Source: an uncultured Bacilli bacterium (GTDB taxonomy: Bacteria; Bacillota_I; Bacilli_A; RF39; UBA660). From it: DNA of 29,741 nt. Below, piece after piece: positions 1-6,405 of this stretch. The stretch covers positions 1 through 29,741 of the forward strand of contig CAJTXC010000005.1 of NCBI GenBank assembly GCA_910580135.1. Reading direction: 5' to 3'. The position numbers and the translations under genes were made by a program. Position 1 is the stretch's first letter, and every line of letters starts with the position of its first letter. The notes beneath the pieces were generated by a model. That model saw nothing but the letters and a program-made list of their open reading frames with translations, ran no database searches and was not told where the DNA came from.

Positions 1-97
1 CGGTATAATGAACGAAAATATCTTCACCGTTATCTCCTTCGATGAATCCATAACCTTTTTCGTTATTAAACCATTTGATCCTACCCATTTTGGACAT
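1..97 (-). CDS. csp: Cold-shock protein, CspA/CspB family (3' end outside window)
   Basis: Single-stranded nucleic-acid binding cold-shock domain protein, a cytoplasmic RNA chaperone. Only the first 32 codons are in the window. They read MSKMGRIKWF, then NNEKGYGFIEGDNGEDIFVHYT. The RNP1 motif KGYGFI (residues 14-19) and the RNP2-like DIFVHY (26-31) are both present, with the aromatic residues that stack on bases, so the family call is firm. The start is the ATG at 95-97 because GAGGTG lies 7 nt upstream. A second in-frame ATG at 86-88 would give the more usual MGRIKWF start, but it has no comparable ribosome site. The gene reads off the left edge, and a promoter can be proposed at 135-164. 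Csp proteins are usually 65-70 residues, so a little over half is missing. Confidence 0.95.
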   Translation of the reverse strand, partial: MSKMGRIKWFNNEKGYGFIEGDNGEDIFVHYT

Positions 98-134
98 ACT
101 TCTACACCTCACTTCCCTTATTGCTTACACTTCT

Positions 135-164
135 ACTATAACCCATGTAAGCATATATTTTCAA
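135..164 (-). promoter_or_regulatory. Probable promoter of csp
   Basis: On the minus strand TTGAAA (159-164) and TATAGT (135-140) are separated by 18 nt. This would start the transcript about 30 nt before the csp ATG. A 7-bp inverted repeat, GCTTACA (123-129) and TGTAAGC (146-152), brackets the -10 element and could be an operator. The spacing is one base longer than ideal, so the call is tentative. Confidence 0.5.
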
Positions 165-249
165 CTCTTACCGCTCATCAAATTTCGACAAATTTCGCGG
201 CGAGCTATTTTATGATATCAAAACACATAGATTATTTACCATTTTATAG

Positions 250-281
250 CTAAAAGGTAATTTTTTGTACCTAAAAAGTAA
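250..281 (+). promoter_or_regulatory. Putative AgrA (LytTR) tandem binding site upstream of agrB
   Basis: CTAAAAGGTAA (250-260) and CTAAAAAGTAA (271-281) are direct repeats with one mismatch and a 21-bp period. LytTR regulators such as AgrA bind two roughly 9-bp direct repeats spaced by 12-13 bp, about two helical turns, so the geometry fits. The base sequence is not the S. aureus consensus, which is not expected in a distant relative. It lies 126 bp before agrB, with an AT-rich -10-like stretch about 20 bp downstream. Inference from spacing and context. Confidence 0.5.
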
Positions 282-406
282 AATTCTTATATTTTCGAAA
301 TATATAAGATACTTTTAAGTGATTTTTATGTGATTTAAAATAATAATTACTTTTTTTAAAATATGGTATTGTAAAATATGTTCATAATAAAAAAACGAGG
401 TGTAGT

Positions 407-1012
407 ATGAAAAAACGTTTTTTAAACTCTATTAGAAACTCAATAAGAAAACAATATCCAAATTATACAAAAGATAAATTAGATGAAATAATGTATGGTA
501 TAGAAGGATTATATTTAACAATAACAAAAACAATAGTAATATTTACTATTGCATTAATACTAGGTATAGTTAAAGAATTAATATTTTTACTTATAACCTT
601 TAACTTCATAAGACTTTTCGCATTTGGCATGCATGCTAATAAAAGCTGGATATGTTTAGCTTTTTCAAGTTTTATGTTTATTGGTGGTGCTTATCTTTGC
701 AAATATATTATTTTAAGTAAAGAAGTAATATATGCTTTATATACTATATCAATAATAATAATTGCTGCTTATTCACCAGCAGACACAGTAAAAAGACCTT
801 TAATTAAAAAGAAAAAAAGAAGGAAATTTAAAATTCTTTCAATAATAACAACAATTATATTCTTTATTATAACTTTATTTATAAATGATAACTTAATTAT
901 TAATAGTTTAATATTTGGGCTTATAATCGAATGTATATTGATTTTACCAATTACCTATAAGGCTTTTAAAATGCCTTATAAGAATTATGTTAGTTATAGT
1001 TTAAACACTTAA
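407..1012 (+). CDS. agrB: AgrB-like autoinducing-peptide processing membrane endopeptidase
   Basis: Integral membrane cysteine protease that cuts the AgrD pro-peptide and closes its thiolactone ring. The 201-residue length is typical of AgrB. The catalytic pair is visible as GMHANKSWIC, with His76 and Cys83 at the same 7-residue spacing as His77/Cys84 of S. aureus AgrB. The conserved stretch SPADTVKRPL lies near residues 122-131, followed by the usual lysine cluster KKKKRRK. About five or six hydrophobic segments (around 40-62, 84-100, 107-122, 142-160 and 163-186) fit the family. GAGGTG at 397-402 supports the ATG. An AgrD-like ORF begins 42 nt downstream and the two almost certainly share a transcript. 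It runs on the plus strand while nearly all its neighbours run on minus. Confidence 0.94.
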   Translation: MKKRFLNSIRNSIRKQYPNYTKDKLDEIMYGIEGLYLTITKTIVIFTIALILGIVKELIFLLITFNFIRLFAFGMHANKSWICLAFSSFMFIGGAYLCKYIILSKEVIYALYTISIIIIAAYSPADTVKRPLIKKKKRRKFKILSIITTIIFFIITLFINDNLIINSLIFGLIIECILILPITYKAFKMPYKNYVSYSLNT

Positions 1013-1054
1013 ATAAGTGGTTAAATAAATTTAGGTAGGAAAGGAGTAGTACAA

Positions 1055-1180
1055 TTGAAAACAATATTAATTTCTATTATTTCGGCTTTAGGGGCAGCTT
1101 TGGCAGCAACTGCAACGTCAGGATGTATTTTCGCATGGATAGATGAACCAAGCATGCCGAAGGCAATGTTAGAAAAATAA
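1055..1180 (+). CDS. agrD: AgrD-like autoinducing peptide precursor, 41 aa
   Basis: Pro-peptide of a cyclic thiolactone pheromone. It starts at TTG with a strong AGGAAAGGAG ribosome site at 1037-1046. There are three parts: an amphipathic N-terminal helix (residues 1-20, KTILISIISALGAALAA...), a core TSGCIFAWI with the ring cysteine at Cys24, and the acidic C-terminal recognition tail DEPSMPKAMLEK. The tail aligns with the DE-x-x-x-P-K-x-L pattern of staphylococcal AgrD and the EPxxP pattern of Listeria AgrD. The ring would be CIFAW or CIFAWI. One extra residue lies between Cys and the DE/EP motif compared with those relatives, so the C-terminal cut site is uncertain. Its position 42 nt after agrB and before a terminator supports it as a real gene. 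Confidence 0.88.
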   Translation: MKTILISIISALGAALAATATSGCIFAWIDEPSMPKAMLEK

Positions 1181-1191
1181 GAATTTAAAAT

Positions 1192-1227
1192 AAAAGTAGA
1201 TTAACTATATTTTGTTAATCTACTTTT
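1192..1227. terminator. Bidirectional terminator between agrD and agrC
   Basis: A perfect 14-bp inverted repeat (1192-1205 with 1214-1227) with an 8-nt loop. It has A-rich flank on one side and T-rich on the other, so it works as a rho-independent terminator in both directions. It overlaps the last codons and stop of agrC and lies 11 nt after the agrD stop. It therefore ends both convergent agr transcripts. Confidence 0.9.
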
Positions 1228-2530
1228 TATTTTTCTTCTTTGGAATTTTAATACTTAAAGTCGATACATAATATTCATCTTCAAGAAAATTGCCAATACT
1301 AAACATATCATTGGCATCTACTATATCTTTTACTAATCTTAGTCCATATCCATGACCTTGTCCTTTGGTAGTGTGACCTGTACCTATTTTAGACAAATCT
1401 ATCTTACCGCTATACGTATTATAAATACTAAATATAACCTTAGATTTTTCTTTAGAAACAGAAATAATTATCCTTTTGCTTTTAGTTTGTTTACTTGCAT
1501 CTATTGCATTATCCAATAATACTCCTAAAATCTTAGTAATATTCTTATATTCTAAGATGCTTAAAGATTTAAGATTAGTTTTAACTCCAGCTTCAACATT
1601 TATATCATATTTTATTTTCTCATCATCCATCATAGAAAGTTTATAATATAGCAATCCTTTAATACCACCATCAGGAAATTTATTAAGTTGACTAATTAAA
1701 TAACTACTATGTGTTTTATTAGTATCTTCAGTAATCGAATCTAAATATTCTATTAACCTCGGAGAGTTCATTTGTGCATAACCACGAATTACCATTAATT
1801 GATTTTTAAATTCATGATTAGCTTTACCTTGTTCAGTTATTATCTTTTCATACTTAGTAACATAATTTAACATCTGTTTGTTTTCTGCTTTTAATCTTTC
1901 TGATTTAAATTCATTATTAATTACCATATATAATATTATAACAATAACAACAATAAATAAAATATTAATGTAATAATTAGATTTTAATACAAATTCTAAT
2001 CCATTCTTTGCTAAAATTAAATATAAAACAAGAATAAATATATATAGATATTTATATAAATTACTATTTTTATCAAACAACTTTAAAAATTTATTAAGTA
2101 AGTTTTTAATTAACGGTATACTTATTAAGATCACTGATAATAATGATATTAAAATGTTTGCAATTAAATTATAAAACGAATTATTCACGATATCTTTTGA
2201 ATTTATTCCTAGTAAAACTAAAAATAAAGATACAAATATTTCTGATACAGTTAATAACACTTCAGCATTAAATATATGAAGTATATTTTTATTATCTTTG
2301 ATTTTTAAAACGAAATGTAAGATTAACATAACTACTAAAACAAACGATATAAGTCTTATTTCGTTTGGAATAACTAAAAAACCAATAACAGCATATAAAA
2401 ACAAGAGTATAAAAAATATACTTTTTTCTTTAAAAGTTCTTTTTCTTAATTGCTTAAAAGTAATAATTGTAACTGCAAACGTTTGAAATAGCGCAGCTAC
2501 TATACTTACTAAAATTTTTTCTAAACTCAC
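1220..2530 (-). CDS. agrC: AgrC-like membrane sensor histidine kinase
   Basis: Receptor kinase of the HPK10/AgrC class, expected to sense the peptide encoded at 1055-1180 and phosphorylate the neighbouring AgrA. The N-terminal ~205 residues hold about six or seven hydrophobic segments. A linker coil follows, then the H-box HEFKNQL with His239, the N-box LLDNAIDAS (338-346) and the glycine lid GTGHTTKGQGHGYGL (383-397) of the GHKL ATPase domain. Length 436 fits AgrC (about 430). The start is GTG, preceded by GAGGGAG at 5-nt spacing. The gene overlaps the agrA stop by 4 nt (GTGA), so the two are translationally coupled. Its 3' end faces agrD tail to tail. Confidence 0.92.
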   Translation of the reverse strand: MSLEKILVSIVAALFQTFAVTIITFKQLRKRTFKEKSIFFILLFLYAVIGFLVIPNEIRLISFVLVVMLILHFVLKIKDNKNILHIFNAEVLLTVSEIFVSLFLVLLGINSKDIVNNSFYNLIANILISLLSVILISIPLIKNLLNKFLKLFDKNSNLYKYLYIFILVLYLILAKNGLEFVLKSNYYINILFIVVIVIILYMVINNEFKSERLKAENKQMLNYVTKYEKIITEQGKANHEFKNQLMVIRGYAQMNSPRLIEYLDSITEDTNKTHSSYLISQLNKFPDGGIKGLLYYKLSMMDDEKIKYDINVEAGVKTNLKSLSILEYKNITKILGVLLDNAIDASKQTKSKRIIISVSKEKSKVIFSIYNTYSGKIDLSKIGTGHTTKGQGHGYGLRLVKDIVDANDMFSIGNFLEDEYYVSTLSIKIPKKKNKK

Positions 2531-3237
2531 AATAACTCCCTCAATTCTTTTTTACAATTTCTGGATAAATAATTTACACTCATATCGTTATTAAAATAGA
2601 CTATGCTATTTTTAAAATCAACGCTTTCTATTTTATCTAAATTAACATAACAAGCTCTATGCGTTTGATAAAATCTAGAATCTAATTTATCTGCAATACT
2701 AGATAATGGATCCCTTACTGGATACTCTCCATCTTCAGTTACTATTATTGTTTTATCCATTTCGTTATCTTTAAATACATATATTACATTATCTAATTTA
2801 ACATGATGTAACTCTTTGTTGGATCTAAAGCTAATTATCTTTTTAGAATTTACTTTTTCAACAACCATATTAACTACTTCTTCTATACGTTTTTCATAAT
2901 TATCAAATTTAGATATAAAATCTAATATTAATAACTTTTGTTTTAAAATACTTAGTTCTAGTTCATCATGAGATGTTAAAATGATAATTATACTATCCCA
3001 ATCAACTTTTCTTATTTCTTTTGCAATCTCTAAACCTGATTTATTTGGTAATTCTAAATCTAATATATAGATTTTAATATCAGATGGTGTATTAATTAAG
3101 TTTTTTAGTTTAATATTATATCTATCATAAGAATGAATGACGTAATTAAAATCATGAGGCATAGCAACCCTAGAAATCATTGTTTCATTTATTTCCCTTA
3201 CGTAATCATTATCGTCACACAATATAAAGTTTATCAT
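2527..3237 (-). CDS. agrA: AgrA-like LytTR-family response regulator
   Basis: DNA-binding response regulator paired with AgrC. It has an N-terminal receiver domain with acidic pocket CDD and phospho-acceptor Asp60 in YILDLELPNKSG. The C-terminal LytTR domain starts near residue 134, with the typical FYQTHRACYVNLDKI stretch (His193-Arg194 in DNA contact). I use the ATG at 3235-3237, giving 236 residues. The in-frame GTG at 3249 lies within the ribosome site GGTGAGG itself and would add only four residues. agrC follows with a 4-nt overlap. A terminator (3286-3311) separates it from upstream mbl, and an extended -10 promoter lies at 3259-3267. Probable target: the direct repeat at 250-281. Confidence 0.94.
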   Translation of the reverse strand: MINFILCDDNDYVREINETMISRVAMPHDFNYVIHSYDRYNIKLKNLINTPSDIKIYILDLELPNKSGLEIAKEIRKVDWDSIIIILTSHDELELSILKQKLLILDFISKFDNYEKRIEEVVNMVVEKVNSKKIISFRSNKELHHVKLDNVIYVFKDNEMDKTIIVTEDGEYPVRDPLSSIADKLDSRFYQTHRACYVNLDKIESVDFKNSIVYFNNDMSVNYLSRNCKKELRELL

Positions 3238-3258
3238 ATCTAGCCTCACCCGAGATTA

Positions 3259-3267
3259 ATTATAACA
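3259..3267 (-). promoter_or_regulatory. Extended -10 promoter of agrA-agrC
   Basis: The minus strand reads TGTTATAAT, a perfect -10 with the TGn extension, 22 nt before the agrA start codon. No good -35 hexamer stands 17 nt upstream, which is acceptable for an extended -10 promoter. It follows the mbl terminator directly. Confidence 0.65.
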
Positions 3268-3285
3268 TAAGTTTTATTGAAATAT

Positions 3286-3311
3286 AAAAAAGAATTCATA
3301 AGAATTCTTTT
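3286..3311 (-). terminator. Terminator after mbl
   Basis: A 10-bp stem, AAAAGAATTC with GAATTCTTTT, and a 4-nt loop followed by T residues on the minus strand. It overlaps the mbl stop codon and insulates agrA from the sporulation/shape operon. Confidence 0.85.
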
Positions 3312-4287
3312 AGGTTAAATTATCCAATATTATTCCAGTTCCTTCTGCTACACATGTAAGAGGTCTTTCAGCTATTTTAGTCGGTACTTTTATCTCTTTT
3401 TCTATTAGTTTATCAAGTCCTTCAAGTAAAGCTCCTCCACCTGTTAATATAATTCCTTTATCAATTATATCCGCGGATATTTCTGGTTCTATTTTTTCTA
3501 AAACCATTTTTGCACAATGAATTATCATATTAACACTATCTAATATAGCTTCTTTTATCTCACTTGAAGTTACGGTTACTGTTTTTGGTAAACCTGATAG
3601 TAAGTCTCTTCCTCTTACTTTCATATTTTTTTCCTTATTTGAATCAAGTACAGTACCTATTTTAATTTTTATTTTTTCAGCGGTAACCTCTCCAATTAGA
3701 AGTTTATATTTCTTTTTTATATATTTAATTATATCAACATCAAAAGTATTTCCTGCAACTTTTATTGACTCACTATAAACTATTCCGTTTAAGCTTAATA
3801 CCGCTATATCGGTAGTTCCTCCACCAATATCTATTACCATGTTGCCGCTAGGAAGTCCTATTTCAAGTCCGGCTCCTACGGCTGCTACTTTTGGTTCTTC
3901 TTCTACGTATACTTTTTTTGCGCCAGTTCTTTCGGCAACTTCTCTTATTGCGTTTTTCTCAACCTGAGTAATGTTAGATGGACAACAAATTAATATTCTA
4001 GGCTTTGAAAAAATAGTCTTACCTTTTATTTTTTTTATAAAATAATCAAGCATTATTTCAGCTTTATCAAAATCTGCGATAACGCCATCTTTTAAAGGTC
4101 TTATTGCTAGAACACTTCCAGGCGTTCTACCTAACATTTCATGAGCTTTTTGTCCTATTGCTAAGACTTTTCCAGTATCTTTATCTATTGCTACTACACT
4201 CGGTTCTGAAAGTACTATACCTTCTCCTTTTACATATATAAGTATGTTAGCAGTTCCTAAATCAATTCCAATATCTTTATTTCTCAT
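3310..4287 (-). CDS. mbl: MreB-family actin-like cell-shape protein, Mbl-type
   Basis: Bacterial actin that forms membrane-associated filaments guiding sidewall peptidoglycan synthesis. Phosphate-1 motif IGIDLGTANILIYVKG (6-21), the block RPLKDGVIADF (63-73), phosphate-2 IDIGGGTTDIAVLS (152-165) and the adenosine motif LTGGGALLEGL near the C terminus are all present. The length of 325 is close to the family norm of about 333. I prefer Mbl over MreB because the gene follows spoIIID directly, as mbl does in Bacillus, and no mreC/mreD is next to it. Start ATG with AAAGGA, which overlaps the spoIIID stop codon. The coupling to spoIIID is 1 nt, so both are surely on one message. Confidence 0.95.
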   Translation of the reverse strand: MRNKDIGIDLGTANILIYVKGEGIVLSEPSVVAIDKDTGKVLAIGQKAHEMLGRTPGSVLAIRPLKDGVIADFDKAEIMLDYFIKKIKGKTIFSKPRILICCPSNITQVEKNAIREVAERTGAKKVYVEEEPKVAAVGAGLEIGLPSGNMVIDIGGGTTDIAVLSLNGIVYSESIKVAGNTFDVDIIKYIKKKYKLLIGEVTAEKIKIKIGTVLDSNKEKNMKVRGRDLLSGLPKTVTVTSSEIKEAILDSVNMIIHCAKMVLEKIEPEISADIIDKGIILTGGGALLEGLDKLIEKEIKVPTKIAERPLTCVAEGTGIILDNLT

Positions 4288-4288
4288 T

Positions 4289-4537
4289 TTATCCTTTTAT
4301 ATATTTTAACTTAGTAGAAGCTCCACCACGTAAGTGCTTTATTTCATTATGATAATTTAGTATTTTAATTACTTCATTATATAGATTTAAATCTATAATT
4401 TTAAGTCTTTTGCTTAAATCATCATGAACGGTACTTTTACTAACTTTAAAATATTTTGATATTTCTCTTACCGTTTTATTGGTATCTATTATATAATTTG
4501 CTTCATTTATAACTCTTGTTTTAATATTATAAGACAA
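4289..4537 (-). CDS. spoIIID: Sporulation transcriptional regulator SpoIIID
   Basis: Small helix-turn-helix regulator that in Bacillus acts in the mother cell, reshaping the sigma-E regulon and preparing the sigma-K stage. The 82-residue sequence contains TVREISKYFKVSKSTVHDDL (22-41), the HTH. It ends with the family signature HNEIKHLRGGASTKLKYIKG. B. subtilis SpoIIID is 93 residues, so only the tail is shorter. The start is TTG, chosen because AAGGAG stands 9 nt upstream and MSYNIKTRV matches the family N terminus. A TATAAT at 4558-4563 could belong to a promoter in the gap after the spoIIQ-like gene. This gene is good evidence that the organism forms spores or descends recently from spore formers. 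Confidence 0.97.
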   Translation of the reverse strand: MSYNIKTRVINEANYIIDTNKTVREISKYFKVSKSTVHDDLSKRLKIIDLNLYNEVIKILNYHNEIKHLRGGASTKLKYIKG

Positions 4538-4583
4538 GATATCAATCTCCTTTATTAATTATATAACGAGAAATTTAAATATA

Positions 4584-5225
4584 TTAATTGTCTGCTAAAT
4601 CTTTTACTGACTTATCGTAAAATTTTTCTGGATTGATTACTGAACCATTTTTATACATTTCAAAGTGTAGACCATTTTTTACTTCACTATTTAAAGTGCA
4701 AGAACCACTTTTACCAATTATTTGACCTTGAGTTACTGTATCACCTTTTTTAACTGCTACTTCACCTAATGATTGATATAGTAAAATAAGTTCTGTTGAG
4801 TTTCTTATTTCAATTGTTTTACCAAGTAAAGTATCATCTGTTACGTTTGTAACAGTACCAGACAAAGATGCTACTACGTCAAATTGTTCATCTGCTTTAT
4901 AATCTATTCCAGAGTTTTGCATATAAATTCCTTCATGATAGATTATAGAGTTTTTTTGTTCTTCTTCTGTTGCTTCCACATCATAAAAGTTCTTACTTAT
5001 GCTAACACCATCAACACTGTAAGGTCTTATGATTTTTTCATCTTGGTTAACAACTGGGTAATAGCTATCAAATATGTAATCATTTACATAAATAAAATTA
5101 CTATCTACTTTTGATACACTTGCCGTTTGGTTATTAAGAAGTAATCCAACTCCAAGTGCACATACTAATAATAGAGTTCCTACGATTGATCCTTTTACAA
5201 ATGGTTTTAATTTTCTTTTTTTCAT
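4584..5225 (-). CDS. spoIIQ: SpoIIQ-like M23/LytM-fold protein with degenerate metal site
   Basis: Forespore membrane protein that in Bacillus reaches across the intermembrane space to SpoIIIAH during engulfment. There is one transmembrane helix (about 13-31) after a basic start MKKRKLKPFVKG. The LytM/peptidase-M23 domain spans about 90-205. Zinc ligands are partly lost: the first motif HxxxD reads NSGID (Asn104, Asp108), and the HxH motif reads GLH (Gly185, His187). This implies a structural rather than hydrolytic role, as in B. subtilis SpoIIQ. Start is the ATG at 5223-5225 after GAGAGGTG. A GTG within that ribosome site would add three residues and is rejected. Length 213. The neighbours spoIID and spoIIID support SpoIIQ over a generic M23 peptidase. 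A hairpin at 5235-5264 covers its ribosome site. Confidence 0.85.
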   Translation of the reverse strand: MKKRKLKPFVKGSIVGTLLLVCALGVGLLLNNQTASVSKVDSNFIYVNDYIFDSYYPVVNQDEKIIRPYSVDGVSISKNFYDVEATEEEQKNSIIYHEGIYMQNSGIDYKADEQFDVVASLSGTVTNVTDDTLLGKTIEIRNSTELILLYQSLGEVAVKKGDTVTQGQIIGKSGSCTLNSEVKNGLHFEMYKNGSVINPEKFYDKSVKDLADN

Positions 5226-5234
5226 TATTATCAC

Positions 5235-5264
5235 CTCTCATTTTAAGTTTTTACCAAATGAGAG
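5235..5264 (-). promoter_or_regulatory. Hairpin overlapping the spoIIQ ribosome-binding site
   Basis: The minus strand holds CTCTCATTT, a 12-nt loop, and AAATGAGAG: a perfect 9-bp stem in the 49-nt gap between spoIID and spoIIQ. The 3' arm runs into the GAGAGGTG ribosome site. There is no T tract after it, so it is not a rho-independent terminator. It may limit spoIIQ translation on messages that read through from spoIID. Confidence 0.6.
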
Positions 5265-5274
5265 AAAATATACA

Positions 5275-6198
5275 TTAATTTATTTTTTTTATATCACAAT
5301 TTTTATAATAATGATTAAGTATATCTTTATATTTATAGCCAGCTTTTGCCATGCCGTTTGAGCCATACTGACTCATGCCGACTCCGTGACCATATCCATT
5401 AACGTTAAAAACAACTTTATCACCACTTACATTAATCGTAAAACTTGTTGATTTTAAACCAAATATATTTCTTATTTTATTTGAATCAAAATTTTTATTA
5501 TTTATTGTAATTGTTTTAACTCTTCCCGTATTTGTTTTTTCTATGCTTCCTATTGTTATAGGTGAGTTGGTATCAAGTCCTAAGTTAAATAAAAATTCCG
5601 ATTTTGATACTTCTTCCCTACTTGAAAAAGCTGGAGATTCATCTTTATCCCAATTTGATGTAACACTAACTAGATATGGCACACTATTGGAAAAAACATC
5701 ACCACTATTTTCAGTATAGCCATTACTAGTTGAAAAAAACATTGCATCTATTAAATCATTGTTATATAAAATAACTTCCCCTTTTGTATCCTTTACAGCT
5801 TCTTTTATTTTAGATACATATGTATCATAATTAGTTTGCCATTTTTCTTTCATTTCATCATAATTTATATATACTTGGTTACTAGTACTATCAACTACGT
5901 CATAGTCTCCTTCAGAACTTTCTGCTTTTTTTAATGCATAAGTTCTAGATGCTACAGCTTGTGCTTTTAATGCTTCTATATTAAAGGAAGCAGGCATTTC
6001 ACCCGCTACTACACCTATTACATATTCTTCTAAAGGTACTTCTACTATTTCGTTTGTTTTATTTCTTTTAACTTTAATTACTTTATTACTTATACTTCCA
6101 TATTTCATTTTAATCATAATATCTTGAGAATTATTTAGTCCAACTATTAAAAGTGGTATTAAAATAATTACCAAAGTAAATAAAATAACTTTTTTCAT
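5275..6198 (-). CDS. spoIID: Stage II sporulation protein D, lytic transglycosylase
   Basis: SpoIID/LytB-family peptidoglycan lytic transglycosylase, a mother-cell protein of the DMP machine that thins septal wall and drives engulfment. There is one N-terminal membrane helix (about 4-20). The domain begins VPLEEYVIGVVAGEMPASF, with the catalytic-type Glu67 in GEMP. ALKAQAVASRTYAL (76-89) follows, then the late block GYGHGVGMSQYGSNGMAKAG with the conserved glycines and His. Length 307 is slightly below B. subtilis (343). ATG with AAGGAGG lying inside the end of the DUF1146 gene, so translation is coupled. No spoIIM or spoIIP is in this window. Confidence 0.96.
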   Translation of the reverse strand: MKKVILFTLVIILIPLLIVGLNNSQDIMIKMKYGSISNKVIKVKRNKTNEIVEVPLEEYVIGVVAGEMPASFNIEALKAQAVASRTYALKKAESSEGDYDVVDSTSNQVYINYDEMKEKWQTNYDTYVSKIKEAVKDTKGEVILYNNDLIDAMFFSTSNGYTENSGDVFSNSVPYLVSVTSNWDKDESPAFSSREEVSKSEFLFNLGLDTNSPITIGSIEKTNTGRVKTITINNKNFDSNKIRNIFGLKSTSFTINVSGDKVVFNVNGYGHGVGMSQYGSNGMAKAGYKYKDILNHYYKNCDIKKIN

Positions 6199-6207
6199 AA
6201 AACCTCC

Positions 6208-6405
6208 TTATAGAAGACTAATAGTAGTATATATATCAACAAAAAAATTTACTAATAAATAAGATAAACAAAGTGATAATGCTAAGTAAAAAGAGTGTAT
6301 TTGCATAATACTATTTTTCTTAAATATTTTATCTAGATTTGTTGATGTTATTATCCATATACTAAATGGTATAAAAATACAATATAAAACAAGTTTAATA
6401 TTCAT
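6208..6405 (-). CDS. DUF1146 (YwzB-type) small membrane protein
   Basis: A 65-residue protein with two hydrophobic helices (about 3-22 and 37-60) joined by a polar stretch LDKIFKKN. The pattern MNIKLVLYCIFIPFSIW..., central IFKKN and SYLLVNFF matches the DUF1146/YwzB family, found near murA and spoIID in Bacilli. Its function is unknown. It overlaps the rpiB stop by 11 nt, and its own stop lies 9 nt from the spoIID start. It is therefore embedded in the rpiB-spoIID operon. Confidence 0.82.
   Translation of the reverse strand: MNIKLVLYCIFIPFSIWIITSTNLDKIFKKNSIMQIHSFYLALSLCLSYLLVNFFVDIYTTISLL

Larger units (their letters stand above)
98..406. other. Intergenic region between csp and agrB, divergent control region
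   Basis: No coding sequence is convincing here. An open frame antisense to csp is its shadow. The region holds the csp ribosome site and promoter near 98-164. A tandem copy of CAAATTTCG follows at 179-187 and 189-197 (10-bp period). A LytTR-like direct repeat lies at 250-281. The remainder is very AT-rich up to the agrB ribosome site GAGGTG at 397-402. A -10-like CATAAT at 383-388 is too close to the gene to be a good promoter. TATAAG at 303-308 has no good -35, which would suit an activator-dependent promoter. Confidence 0.7.

Noticed and set aside
8..253. 81-codon open frame on the plus strand at the left edge
   Set aside because: It is antisense to the clear cold-shock protein on the minus strand. 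Its codon content and product show no family features.
98..406. T-box, riboswitch or small RNA in the csp-agrB gap
   Set aside because: No conserved riboswitch core, T-box sequence or long helix could be recognised. Only short repeats are present.
3238..3249. GTG start for agrA, and equally GTG starts at 5234, 15241 and 15978
   Set aside because: Each GTG is part of the GGTG or GGAGTG ribosome site itself. The next ATG or GTG 9-12 nt on has correct spacing.
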